DNA of 64,000 bases from Pseudoxanthomonas composti (GTDB lineage: Bacteria > Pseudomonadota > Gammaproteobacteria > Xanthomonadales > Xanthomonadaceae). Position 1 is the first letter of the stretch. Every line of letters begins with the position of its first letter. The DNA lies in the NCBI RefSeq assembly GCF_004122095.1, contig NZ_SAWZ01000006.1, forward strand, positions 62,001 to 126,000, written 5' to 3'. A program made the position numbers and the translations under genes. This document shows, piece after piece, positions 17,605 to 27,098 of the stretch. The notes beneath the pieces were generated by a model that did not search any database, was not told where the DNA came from, and saw only the letters and a program-made list of their open reading frames with translations.

Positions 17605-18249
17605 TCATAGGGCGGCGAACAGGTCCAGGTCGTCTTCCAGCAGGAGCTGCTGGAGCTGGGAGCTAGAGGCGCGACGCATGGGCTTTTCGTCCACCGCCGC
17701 CAGCGGGGCCTGCCGCAGCAGGTCAAACGGCAGGACAGTCAGTTCGAACGCCACTTCCTCGGCCACGAACGACCAGCCTGGGTACTCCTGGGTCAGGTGG
17801 CGATCGCGCCGCAGCCGCCGGGTGCGCGGCACCGCCGGGATCCCGTGCTGCTCCAGGAATCGGGTGAGCTCATCGGCATCGTCGCAGTGCAGGTGCAATT
17901 GCACCGGGCTGCTGTGATCGGCCGTACCCTCCAGGACCGGCCCCACCAGGCGCGGCTCGAACACCGCGAAAAACTTCATGGCCTGCAGCGCGCCTTCGCG
18001 ACGTGCCCGCAGCGCGGCGGGTTGCTGGTCGCGGTCGAACAGCCGCTGGTACTCGCGCAGCGCGTCCTCGATCTCACGGTTGCGCGGCAGCGAGGCATCG
18101 TCGTGGATCCCCAACCGCGCGGCCGCCTTGAGCTTGGCCTGGTGGTAGTCGCGGAACCCGCCTTCGGCGATAAGCCGGGCGGCCTCATGCGCCAGGCGTC
18201 GTCGGCGCTCGCGGGTCCTGGTCTCGGCGTGCTGACGGGCGTGGTGCAT
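17605..18249 (-). CDS. Conserved protein of unknown function
   Basis: A 214-residue soluble protein, no signal peptide or membrane segment. The N terminus is strongly basic and helical, with RLAHEAARLIAEGG and DYHQAKLKAAARLG, which looks like a conserved nucleic-acid or partner-binding helix pair. The rest is mixed alpha/beta with LHLHCDDADELTRFLEQHG. The C terminus is rich in leucine and aspartate. The pattern is coding (clear codon-position GC bias). I do not recognise a characterised family. It is followed by the MarR-efflux operon and preceded by a heptamer-array element. Confidence 0.75.
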   Translation of the reverse strand: MHHARQHAETRTRERRRRLAHEAARLIAEGGFRDYHQAKLKAAARLGIHDDASLPRNREIEDALREYQRLFDRDQQPAALRARREGALQAMKFFAVFEPRLVGPVLEGTADHSSPVQLHLHCDDADELTRFLEQHGIPAVPRTRRLRRDRHLTQEYPGWSFVAEEVAFELTVLPFDLLRQAPLAAVDEKPMRRASSSQLQQLLLEDDLDLFAAL

Positions 18250-18285
18250 GGCAGACCTCCGCGAGAGTCGCCCAGGACTTTATAC

Positions 18286-18453
18286 GAGGGGTGAGTGAAG
18301 AGGAGTGAGGAGTGAGCGAAGGCGAGGAGTGAGTGGAGAGGAGTGAGGAGTGAGCAAAAGCGCTAGAGCGCAGTCGGATTGCGGCGGGCCTCTGGGTTTC
18401 GCTCTTGCCCTTACTCACTTCTCACTTCTCACTTCTCACTCCTCACTCCTGCC
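18286..18453 (-). repeat. Inverted heptamer-array element 2 (unit GGAGTGA)
   Basis: The left part has GGAGTGA twice, a 10-bp break, then GGAGTGA, GTGGAGA, GGAGTGA, GGAGTGA in perfect 7-bp register. The right arm, read on minus, is GGAGTGA twice then GAAGTGA three times. The GTGGAGA interruption and the terminal TTACTC and CCTGCC segments match element 1 although the unit differs. It abuts the PBP1A stop codon on the minus strand. On minus the core contains AGGGCAAGAG, resembling AGGGCAACAG in element 3. Confidence 0.85.
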
Positions 18454-20871
18454 TTAAAAGATATCGAACGCCGCCTCGTTGCCGGCCGAATCCTCAGGTC
18501 CGTACAGGTCCTCGCTCTGCAGCTTGTCCAGGTCCTCGACCTTGACCCACTCGGTGGCGCCGTTGAGCGTGGCCTGCACCATGCCTTCAGGCGGATCGTT
18601 GGCCGCGATCGGCTGGTCCTTCAGTGCCACGCGCATGTAGTCGATCCAGATCGGCAGGGCGGCCTTGCCGCCGTACTCGCGATAGCCGAGGGAGCGGAAG
18701 TCATCGCGGCCGACCCAGACGGTGGTGACGGTGTTGCCGCCGAAGCCGGAGAACCAGGCATCGCGATGGTCGTTGGTCGAGCCGGTCTTGCCGCCCACAT
18801 CCTCCCGGCCCAGCACCTTGGCCGCCGTGCCGGTGCCGCGCTGGACCACGTCGCGCATCATCGACACCAGCTGATAGGCGGTGCGCGGGTCGATCGCGCG
18901 CGGTGCGTTGAGCACATCGGCCGGCGGCGCCTCGGCGGCCTTGGCCTGTTCCTCGGGCTTGGGCTGCGCGGCTGCCTGCGCGGCCTGCGCCGGGCCGAAG
19001 TTGAAGCCATCGACCACGTTGTTCACGGGGCCGCCCTGTCCGGAGGTGCCGATGCAGCTGCGGCAGGCCGTGGCCGGCTTTTCCTTGTAGATCACATTGC
19101 CCTGGCGGTCCTTGACCTCGTCGATGAACCAGGGCGTCACCAGCGAGCCGCCGTTGACGAAGGTTGCATAGCCGCGCGCCACGGACAGCGGCGTCAGCGA
19201 GGCGGTGCCCAGAGACATGGACAGGTTGGGCGGCAGCTCGGATTCATTGAAGCCGAACTGGCTGATGTACTTGCGCGCGTAGTCCACGCCAATGCTGTCC
19301 AACAGGCGCACCGAGACCAGGTTCTTGGACTTCACCAAGGCTTCGCGCAGACGCATCGGGCCGGCGAAGCCGCCGCCGTCGTTCTGCGGGCGCCACATGT
19401 GGCCGCGGCGGTCGCGGAACACCACCGGCGCATCCAGCACGATCGAGGCCGGGTTGAAGCCGCGGTCGAACGCGGCCGAGTACAGGAAGGGCTTGAAGCT
19501 CGAGCCCGGCTGGCGACGCGCCTGGGTGGCGCGGTTGAACTTATTGGCCGCGAAGCTGTAGCCGCCGATGATCGCCTTGATCGCACCGGTACTGGCGTCC
19601 AGCGAGACCAGCGCCGACTGCGCGCGCGGCAGCTGGTCGACCTCGTAGGCGTCCTTGTCGTTGACGCTCAGCCGGACCAGATCGCCGGGCTGGAAAAGCT
19701 TGGCCGGCGGCCGCCCGACCCATTTGCTGGCCGAGGCCGGCAGCACGATGCTGCGTCCATCGGCAGCGATGACCGTGGCCCCGCCATCGGATTCGGCCTT
19801 GAGCATGACCGTCGGGATCAGGCCGCCCTGGGCGACCTTGCCGCGCAGGAACTTGGCGATGGCCTGCGGATCGGTCTCGGTGCCGATCTCGAAATGGTCC
19901 TCGGCCCCGCGCCATCCGTGGCGGCGGTCGTACAGGCTCAGGCCATCGCGCACGGCCTTGTCGGCCGCGGCCTGCATCTGCCCATCGACGGTGGTGGTGA
20001 CGTGGTAGCCCTTGGTCAGCACGTCGCCACCGAAGCGGGCGATCATTTCCTGGCGCACCATTTCCGCCACGTAGGGCGCATAGACCTCCACCGGGCGCTC
20101 GTGCGGCGTGGCATGCATCTGCTCGGACTTGGCGGCCGCCCCGGCCTGCGCCGACAGGTAGCCTTCCTCCACCATGCGGTCGATGACATAGCCGCTGCGC
20201 TGCTTGTTGCGCTCGGGATTGCTGATGGGATTGCCGCTGGAGGGAAACTTGACCGTGCTGACCAGGGTCGCCGTCTCCAGCAGGCTCAGCTCCTTGAGCG
20301 GCTTGCCGTAGTAGTACTCGGCGGCGGCCGCGATCCCGTAGGAGCGATTGCCGAAGAAGCTCTTGTTGAGATACAGCTCCAGGATCTCGTCCTTGGACAG
20401 CATCTTCTCGATGCGCAGCGCCAGCATCATCTCGGCCAGCTTGCGGGTATAGCTGTATTCCGAACTCAGGAAGAATTGGCGCGCCACCTGCTGGGTGATG
20501 GTGCTGCCGCCGGCCACGCGGCCTTCCTTGGTCAGGGTCTGCCAGACCGCACGGCTGATGCCGGTGGGGTCGATGCCGTTGTGCTTGTAGAAGCTGGCGT
20601 CCTCGGCCGAGACGAAGGCCTCCTTCACCTGTTGCGGCACCGCGGCAATATTGACCGGATAGCGCCGGGTCTCACCGAACAGGCCGATCAGGCGGCCGTC
20701 GCTGGAGTACACGTAGAGCGGCTCCTGCATCTCGATGTTGCGCAGGGAGCTGATGTCGGGCAGCTTGGCCGAAACCGAGCGGTACAGGACGCCCAAGCCA
20801 ACGGCGGCCACGACCGCGAGGGCCAGGCCAAGGACGATCGCCCAGCGCAGAAGACGGCGGAAAAGTGGCAT
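18454..20871 (-). CDS. mrcA: Penicillin-binding protein 1A (class A, bifunctional)
   Basis: An 805-residue peptidoglycan synthase with an N-terminal membrane anchor (about residues 8-30). The GT51 glycosyltransferase has the catalytic glutamate in [13 protein letters not shown] and GGSTITQQ; the transpeptidase has the serine motif SSFK, the SxN motif SKN and KTGS in [15 protein letters not shown]. An OB-like insertion characteristic of PBP1A lies between the domains. The ATG is preferred because an upstream in-frame start would be TTG and would leave almost no leader after a TATACT box. It is divergent from pilMNOPQ, the usual arrangement in this lineage. Confidence 0.96.
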   Translation of the reverse strand: MPLFRRLLRWAIVLGLALAVVAAVGLGVLYRSVSAKLPDISSLRNIEMQEPLYVYSSDGRLIGLFGETRRYPVNIAAVPQQVKEAFVSAEDASFYKHNGIDPTGISRAVWQTLTKEGRVAGGSTITQQVARQFFLSSEYSYTRKLAEMMLALRIEKMLSKDEILELYLNKSFFGNRSYGIAAAAEYYYGKPLKELSLLETATLVSTVKFPSSGNPISNPERNKQRSGYVIDRMVEEGYLSAQAGAAAKSEQMHATPHERPVEVYAPYVAEMVRQEMIARFGGDVLTKGYHVTTTVDGQMQAAADKAVRDGLSLYDRRHGWRGAEDHFEIGTETDPQAIAKFLRGKVAQGGLIPTVMLKAESDGGATVIAADGRSIVLPASASKWVGRPPAKLFQPGDLVRLSVNDKDAYEVDQLPRAQSALVSLDASTGAIKAIIGGYSFAANKFNRATQARRQPGSSFKPFLYSAAFDRGFNPASIVLDAPVVFRDRRGHMWRPQNDGGGFAGPMRLREALVKSKNLVSVRLLDSIGVDYARKYISQFGFNESELPPNLSMSLGTASLTPLSVARGYATFVNGGSLVTPWFIDEVKDRQGNVIYKEKPATACRSCIGTSGQGGPVNNVVDGFNFGPAQAAQAAAQPKPEEQAKAAEAPPADVLNAPRAIDPRTAYQLVSMMRDVVQRGTGTAAKVLGREDVGGKTGSTNDHRDAWFSGFGGNTVTTVWVGRDDFRSLGYREYGGKAALPIWIDYMRVALKDQPIAANDPPEGMVQATLNGATEWVKVEDLDKLQSEDLYGPEDSAGNEAAFDIF

Positions 20872-20908
20872 CCAGTTCAAATTCCGATTGCACAAATTCT
20901 GGCGCAGG

Positions 20909-20914
20909 AGTATA
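20909..20914 (-). promoter_or_regulatory. Probable -10 box of mrcA
   Basis: On the minus strand TATACT lies 38 bp upstream of the chosen mrcA ATG. A matching -35 box is not clear. Confidence 0.4.
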
Positions 20915-21020
20915 GATGCAACCGCCTTGAGGGGTGTTTTCTGTCGCCGAAACAGTGGCTTGGGGGAAATCTTTCGCGGAAAGTGACGACTCGATCACGC
21001 CGCGTGAGACGGGTCACGTA

Positions 21021-21028
21021 TGTAAAAT
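21021..21028 (+). promoter_or_regulatory. Probable -10 box of pilMNOPQ
   Basis: TGTAAAAT within an AT-rich stretch 72 bp before the pilM GTG. The -35 region is not recognisable. Confidence 0.35.
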
Positions 21029-21030
21029 GA

Positions 21031-22157
<1,127 letters not shown>

Positions 22158-22158
<1 letters not shown>

Positions 22159-22865
22159 TGGCAAAGATCAATCTTCTGCCCTGGCGCGCGGAACGCCGCG
22201 CCCAGCGCCAGAAAGAGTTCTACGGGATGCTCGGCGTGGCCGCCGCCATCGCTGTGGGCCTGTCGGTGCTGATTTACATGTATTACGGCGCCCAGATCGA
22301 CGGACAGCAGGAGCGCAACACCTTTTTGCAGGGCCAGATCCAGGAGGTCGAGGCGCAGATCACCCAGATCGATGAGCTGGACAAGCAGCGCGATCGGCTG
22401 CTGGCCCGCAAGAAGGTGATCGAGGAGCTGCAGGCCAACCGCTCGCAGATGGTCCATCTGTTCGATTCGCTGGTGCGCACGATTCCCGACGGCGTGATCC
22501 TGACCAGCATCAAGCAGGACGGCAACATCCTGACCCTGCAGGGACGCTCCCAGTCCAATGCCCGCGTCAGCACCTACATGCGCAACCTGGAAGGCTCGGG
22601 CTGGATGAGCAAACCGGACCTGTCCATCATCGAGGCCAAGCAGGCCGATGATGCCGCCGGCGCCCCCAAGCCGGTCGTGCCGACCTCGCGCGCCTTGCCG
22701 TACGCGTTCACCCTGACCGTGCAGCTGGCCGAGCCAGGTGCGTCTTCGCCCGAGGCAACGCCTGTAGATGGCGCCGCGCCGGCCGCTAATCCTCCTGCGG
22801 CGGCCCCCGCCGCGCCGTCGCCACCGGCTGCACAGCCCGCGCCCCAGGGGACCCCGGCGTCATGA
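22158..22865 (+). CDS. pilN: Type IV pilus inner-membrane protein PilN
   Basis: A 235-residue bitopic protein. The short cytoplasmic tail carries INLLPWRAERR, the segment that docks into PilM; one membrane helix follows (about 24-44), then a periplasmic coiled coil and a ferredoxin-like domain (VILTSIKQDGNILTLQGRS). The C terminus has about 40 extra residues rich in proline and alanine (from about residue 195), longer than usual and probably disordered. The start overlaps the pilM stop (TGATG), and the end overlaps pilO. Confidence 0.95.
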
Positions 22866-23530
22866 GCAAGAAAGTCAAACTCAACGAGCTGGACTTCAAC
22901 AACATCGGCGGCTGGCCGCAGAACGCCAAAATCGGCTTCTGCGTGCTGGTGGGCGTGCTGATCCTGCTGCTGGCCTGGTTCCTGATGATCAGCGGCCGCA
23001 AGGAGGAACTGGAGGGCCTGGAAAGTCAGGAATCCCAGCTGCGCGCGGATTTCGAGACCAAGGCCGGCCGCGCCGCCAACCTGGAGCCGCTGCGCCAGCA
23101 GTTGAAGCAGATGGAGCAGGTGCTCCAGCAGATGCTGCGCCAGCTGCCCAGCAAAACCGAAATGCCGGACCTGATCGTGGACATCTCGCAGACCGCGCTG
23201 TCCAGCGGCCTGTCCAACGAGCTGTTCCAGCCCGGACCAGAGTCGCCCAAGGAGTTCTACGCCGAGAAGCCGATCGCCCTGCGTATGGTGGGCAGTTACC
23301 ACCAGTTCGGCGCCTTTGTCAGCGGCGTGGCCTCGCTGCCGCGCGTGGTCATCCTGACCATGCACGACATTTCCCTGCAGCCCAAGCCGGGTGCCAACGG
23401 CATCAGCAGCGGCGCCCTGGAGCTGTCCGGCACGGTGCGGACCTACCGCTACCTGGACGAAGAAGAAACCGCGGAGCAGGAGAAGAAGGCGGCTGAGGCG
23501 GCCAAGGCGGCCACGGCGGGGGGGCAGTGA
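22862..23530 (+). CDS. pilO: Type IV pilus inner-membrane protein PilO
   Basis: A 222-residue partner of PilN: short cytoplasmic segment (KVKLNELDFNNIGGWP), one membrane helix (about 22-42), a periplasmic coiled coil (REELEGLESQESQLR region) and a pseudopilin-like alpha/beta domain with RMVGSYHQFGAFVSGVASLPRVV. PilN and PilO form heterodimers that link PilM to the PilP/PilQ outer-membrane part. The ATG overlaps the pilN stop by 4 bp and the C-terminal tail is short, charged and alanine-rich. Confidence 0.96.
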   Translation: MSKKVKLNELDFNNIGGWPQNAKIGFCVLVGVLILLLAWFLMISGRKEELEGLESQESQLRADFETKAGRAANLEPLRQQLKQMEQVLQQMLRQLPSKTEMPDLIVDISQTALSSGLSNELFQPGPESPKEFYAEKPIALRMVGSYHQFGAFVSGVASLPRVVILTMHDISLQPKPGANGISSGALELSGTVRTYRYLDEEETAEQEKKAAEAAKAATAGGQ

Positions 23531-24069
23531 TGGCACGTTTCATGCTTGTTGTTTCTCGGGCCATGGTGGCCGCTGTCGCCATGCTGGCGCTGGCCGGTTG
23601 CGGGCGCAGCATCACCAGCACGCCGGGCGATGCACCGAATCTGGAAAAGTGGGTCAACGATGTGCGGGCGCGTCCGGCACCGCCGCTGGAGCCGTTGCCG
23701 GTGATGCAGCAGTTCGAGACGTTCGAGTACTCGGCGCAGGGCTTGCGCGATCCCTTCAGCGACGCCTGGGCGGTGAGCGATGCCGGCGGCCTGCGGCCCG
23801 ACCCGAACCGGCGCAAGGAAACGCTGGAGCAGTATCCGCTGGACAGCCTGGACATGGTGGGCACGATCGGCAGCGGCGCAGGCTTGGTCGCGCTGGTCAT
23901 GGCGCCGGACAAGGTGACCTACCGGGTGAGGGTGGGGGCGTATGTGGGGCAGAGCGACGGTCGCATCACTGGCATCAGCCAGGACCGCATCGAGCTGGTG
24001 GAGCTGGTTCCGGACGGTGCGGGTGGCTGGTTGGAACGGCCCGCGGCGATCGCGCTGAATGAACAATGA
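23530..24069 (+). CDS. pilP: Type IV pilus lipoprotein PilP
   Basis: A 179-residue lipoprotein with lipobox LAGC at about residues 22-25, so it is inner-membrane anchored and periplasmic. The extended N-terminal part binds PilN/PilO and the C-terminal HR domain, with DPFSDAWAV and GTIGSGAGLVALVMAPDKVTYRVRVG, contacts the PilQ secretin. The ATG overlaps the pilO stop; a GTG one codon upstream is also possible. It belongs to the pilMNOPQ operon. Confidence 0.95.
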   Translation: MARFMLVVSRAMVAAVAMLALAGCGRSITSTPGDAPNLEKWVNDVRARPAPPLEPLPVMQQFETFEYSAQGLRDPFSDAWAVSDAGGLRPDPNRRKETLEQYPLDSLDMVGTIGSGAGLVALVMAPDKVTYRVRVGAYVGQSDGRITGISQDRIELVELVPDGAGGWLERPAAIALNEQ

Positions 24070-24083
24070 TTAGGGGATACACG

Positions 24084-25958
24084 ATGAGTGTTTTCAAAGT
24101 GCGCGCTTCGCACCCTGCCATGCGGCAGAACTACGTCCGCGCCTGCCTGCTGGGACTGGCGATCGCCGTGTCCATGGGCAGCGCGATGGCTTCGCCCGCG
24201 GCCGGGGACAAGGCTGCGGTTGTCTCGACCGTCCAGGTGTCCAAGGTCGATTTCAAGCGCGGCACCGATGGCGCGGGCCGCCTTGTGCTGCAGTTCGATG
24301 GCCAGGGCGCCGTGCCTGACCTGAAGAACAACGGCAATCAGGTGATCGTGGACGTGGGCAATGCCTCGTTGCCGGCCAACCTGCAGCGCCCGCTCAACGT
24401 GGTGGATTTCGCCACCCCGGTCCAGCGCGTGGATGCGCACGCGCTGGGGCGCGGCACGCAGTTCGTGCTGGAGACCAAGGGCGAGTTCGAATCGCTGGCA
24501 TACCAGACCGGCAACGAGTACGTCGTCGAAATCGCGCCACGCAGCGCCAAGGCGGCGACCGGCGCGGCACAGGCCAGACCGGCCTCCTCTACGGCAGCCG
24601 CCGGTGCCAAGACCTATGGCGGTCGCCCGGTGACCTTCAACTTCCAGGACGTGCCGGTGCGCACCGTCCTGCAGCTGATCGCCGAGGAATCCAACCTCAA
24701 CATCGTCGCCTCGGACACCGTGCAGGGCAATGTGACCCTGCGCCTGGTCAACGTGCCCTGGGATCAGGCGCTGGAGATCGTGCTGCGCGCCAAGGGCCTG
24801 GACAAGCGCCGCGACGGCGCGGTGATCTGGGTCGCCCCGCAGTCCGAGCTGGCCAAGTACGAGCAGGACAAGGAAGACGCGCGTATAGCCATCGAGAACC
24901 GCGAGGACACGATCACCGATTACGTGCAGATCAACTATCACAGCGCTTCGGCCATCTACAAGGCGCTGACGGAGGCCAAGGGGATCGGTGGCGCGGGGGG
25001 CGGTGGTGGTGGCGGCGCGGGTGGTACTGCGCAGAACGACAGCGGGTTTCTGTCACCCAGGGGGCGCCTGGTGGCCGATGAGCGCACCAACACGCTGATG
25101 ATCAGCGATATCCCCAAGAAGGTCGCGCAGATGCGCGAGCTGATCAACGTGATCGACAAGCCAGTCGATCAGGTGTTGATCGAAGGGCGCGTCGTTGTAG
25201 CCACTGACACCTTTGCACGCGATCTAGGCGCCCGGTTCGGCCTGCAGGGGCGTCGCCTCGGGAACAACACCGGAGCGATCAGCGGCACCTTGGCCGGTAA
25301 CCAGTCCATCATCAACGATGCCGAAGTCACCATCCCAGGCGGCCTCAACGTGGATCTGGCTGCGGGCACTTACACCGATGCGACACCCGGCTCGCTGGCC
25401 TACACCTTGCTGGGCGCCAATTTCGCGATCGATCTGGAACTGTCCGCGATGCAGGAAGAGGGGCGCGGCGAGGTCCTGTCCAACCCCCGCCTGATCACCT
25501 CCAACCAGCGCGAGGCGTTCATCCGCCAGGGCCAGGAGATCGGTTACGTCACCATCACTGGCGGCACAGGCGGTGCCGCCGCCACGCCGAACGTGCAGTT
25601 CAAGGAAGCGCTGCTGGAGCTGAAGGTCACCCCGACCATCACCGACGACGGTCGCGTGTTCCTCAACCTCAACGTCAAGAAGGATGAGGTGCAGGAGTAC
25701 ATCACCCTGGCCGGCTATGGCTCGGTGCCGATCCTGGCCAAGCGCGAGATCAATACCGCCGTGCTGGTCGACGACGGCCAGACCGTCGTGATCGGTGGCG
25801 TGTACGAGTTCACCGACCGCGAGAGCGTGGCCAAGGTTCCGTTCCTGGGCGACATTCCGTTCCTGGGCAATCTGTTCAAGCAGCGTGGTCGCCAGAAGAA
25901 CAAGGCCGAACTGCTGATCTTCGTCACCCCCAAGGTGATGGCCGTGCCCAAGCGCTGA
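24084..25958 (+). CDS. pilQ: Type IV pilus secretin PilQ
   Basis: A 624-residue outer-membrane secretin through which the pilus passes. After a signal peptide (cleavage near AMAS) there is one clear AMIN domain (about 45-150), N0/STN (FNFQDVPVRTVLQLIAEESN), an N1 domain and the C-terminal secretin core ending with VPFLGDIPFLGNLFKQR. A glycine-rich loop (about 303-315) interrupts the N1 region. The ATG with AGGGGA upstream is preferred over an ATG six codons earlier. About 250 bp near 25.17-25.42 kb use codons rare elsewhere (CTA, GTA, CCA, ACA, GGA), hinting at local sequence exchange. Confidence 0.96.
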   Translation: MSVFKVRASHPAMRQNYVRACLLGLAIAVSMGSAMASPAAGDKAAVVSTVQVSKVDFKRGTDGAGRLVLQFDGQGAVPDLKNNGNQVIVDVGNASLPANLQRPLNVVDFATPVQRVDAHALGRGTQFVLETKGEFESLAYQTGNEYVVEIAPRSAKAATGAAQARPASSTAAAGAKTYGGRPVTFNFQDVPVRTVLQLIAEESNLNIVASDTVQGNVTLRLVNVPWDQALEIVLRAKGLDKRRDGAVIWVAPQSELAKYEQDKEDARIAIENREDTITDYVQINYHSASAIYKALTEAKGIGGAGGGGGGGAGGTAQNDSGFLSPRGRLVADERTNTLMISDIPKKVAQMRELINVIDKPVDQVLIEGRVVVATDTFARDLGARFGLQGRRLGNNTGAISGTLAGNQSIINDAEVTIPGGLNVDLAAGTYTDATPGSLAYTLLGANFAIDLELSAMQEEGRGEVLSNPRLITSNQREAFIRQGQEIGYVTITGGTGGAAATPNVQFKEALLELKVTPTITDDGRVFLNLNVKKDEVQEYITLAGYGSVPILAKREINTAVLVDDGQTVVIGGVYEFTDRESVAKVPFLGDIPFLGNLFKQRGRQKNKAELLIFVTPKVMAVPKR

Positions 25959-25980
25959 GTCGTCGGCTGGGGCTGTCATG

Positions 25981-26010
25981 CAACAGGCCACCTCCGGGTG
26001 GCCTGTTTGC
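25981..26010 (+). terminator. Rho-independent terminator after pilQ
   Basis: An 11-bp perfect stem AACAGGCCACC / GGTGGCCTGTT with a TCCG loop, followed by TGCATTTG. It closes the pilMNOPQ operon. Confidence 0.8.
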
Positions 26011-26093
26011 ATTTGAAGCAATGGTGAATTGCTGTCTGAACCAATTCAGCCGGGATCGGTCAGAATCGGGGCGAGTTCACCATCGGATCCCCC

Positions 26094-27098
26094 ATGACCG
26101 CATCGTTGGAGACGCAGCCGCCCGAAGTGGCGCGGTTGCATGCCGATATCCAGGCCTTGAGGCAGGGCCTGGGTGAGGCCATCGTCGGACAGGAAGCCCT
26201 GATCGAGCGTCTGTTGATCGCCCTGTTGGCCGATGGCCATCTGCTGGTGGAGGGGGCTCCTGGCCTTGCCAAGACCACGGCGATCCGGGCCCTGGCCTCG
26301 CGTCTGCAGGCCGATTTCGCGCGTGTGCAGTTCACTCCTGACCTGCTCCCCGCCGATTTGACCGGGACCGAGGTCTGGCGCCCGCAGGATGGTCGCTTCG
26401 AATTCCAGGCCGGGCCGATCTTCCACCCCATCCTGCTGGCCGATGAAATCAATCGCGCCCCCGCCAAGGTGCAATCGGCGCTGCTGGAAGCCATGGGCGA
26501 GCGCCAGGTGACGGTGGGCCGGCACACCTATCCATTGCCGGCGCTGTTCCTGGTGATGGCCACGCAGAACCCGATCGAGCAGGAAGGCACCTTCCCGCTG
26601 CCCGAGGCGCAGCTGGACCGGTTCTTGATGCATGTGCGCATCGGTTACCCGCAGGCGGACGCGGAGGCCGAGATCCTGCGGCTGGCGCGCGAGCGCGCAC
26701 GTAGCGCGCTACAGGTCGAGGCCGCCCCCGCAGCGCGCATGCCGATCGAGGATGTCCTGGCCGCTCGGCAGTCGGTGCTGGACGTGCACGTCTCGCCCAG
26801 CCTGGAGCGTTACCTGATCGAGCTGGTGCTGGCTTCGCGCGATGCCGGGCGCTACGACGCCGAGCTGGCCCGGCGCATCGCCTGGGGCGCCAGCCCGCGC
26901 GGCTCGATCGCACTGGAACGCTGCGCCCGCGCCCGGGCGTGGCTGGCCGGACGCGACTACGTGACGCCCGAGGACGTGCAGGCCGTGGCCCCGGATGTCC
27001 TGCGTCACCGCGTGCTGCCCAGTTACGAGGCAACCGCCGAGGGCTGGGACGGCGATCGGCTGGTCAAGGCGCTCCTGGAGCGGGTGCCGCTGCCGTGA
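26094..27098 (+). CDS. MoxR-family AAA+ ATPase
   Basis: A 334-residue ATPase with Walker A GAPGLAKTT, Walker B/MIDAS-helper segment LLADEINRAPAKVQSALLEAM, and sensor-1 ATQNPIEQEGTFPLPEAQLDRF, all diagnostic of MoxR. MoxR ATPases act as chaperones, typically with VWA-domain partners encoded alongside, here BatA-like and BatB-like proteins. It is the first gene of a six-gene operon in which each following gene starts at or just beside the previous stop. Its stop overlaps an in-frame GTG of the DUF58 gene as GTGA. Confidence 0.95.
   Translation: MTASLETQPPEVARLHADIQALRQGLGEAIVGQEALIERLLIALLADGHLLVEGAPGLAKTTAIRALASRLQADFARVQFTPDLLPADLTGTEVWRPQDGRFEFQAGPIFHPILLADEINRAPAKVQSALLEAMGERQVTVGRHTYPLPALFLVMATQNPIEQEGTFPLPEAQLDRFLMHVRIGYPQADAEAEILRLARERARSALQVEAAPAARMPIEDVLAARQSVLDVHVSPSLERYLIELVLASRDAGRYDAELARRIAWGASPRGSIALERCARARAWLAGRDYVTPEDVQAVAPDVLRHRVLPSYEATAEGWDGDRLVKALLERVPLP

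Noticed and set aside
18379-21030. An 880-codon frame antisense to the PBP1A gene
   Set aside because: PBP1A has all catalytic motifs; the antisense frame has none and is an artefact of third-position GC.
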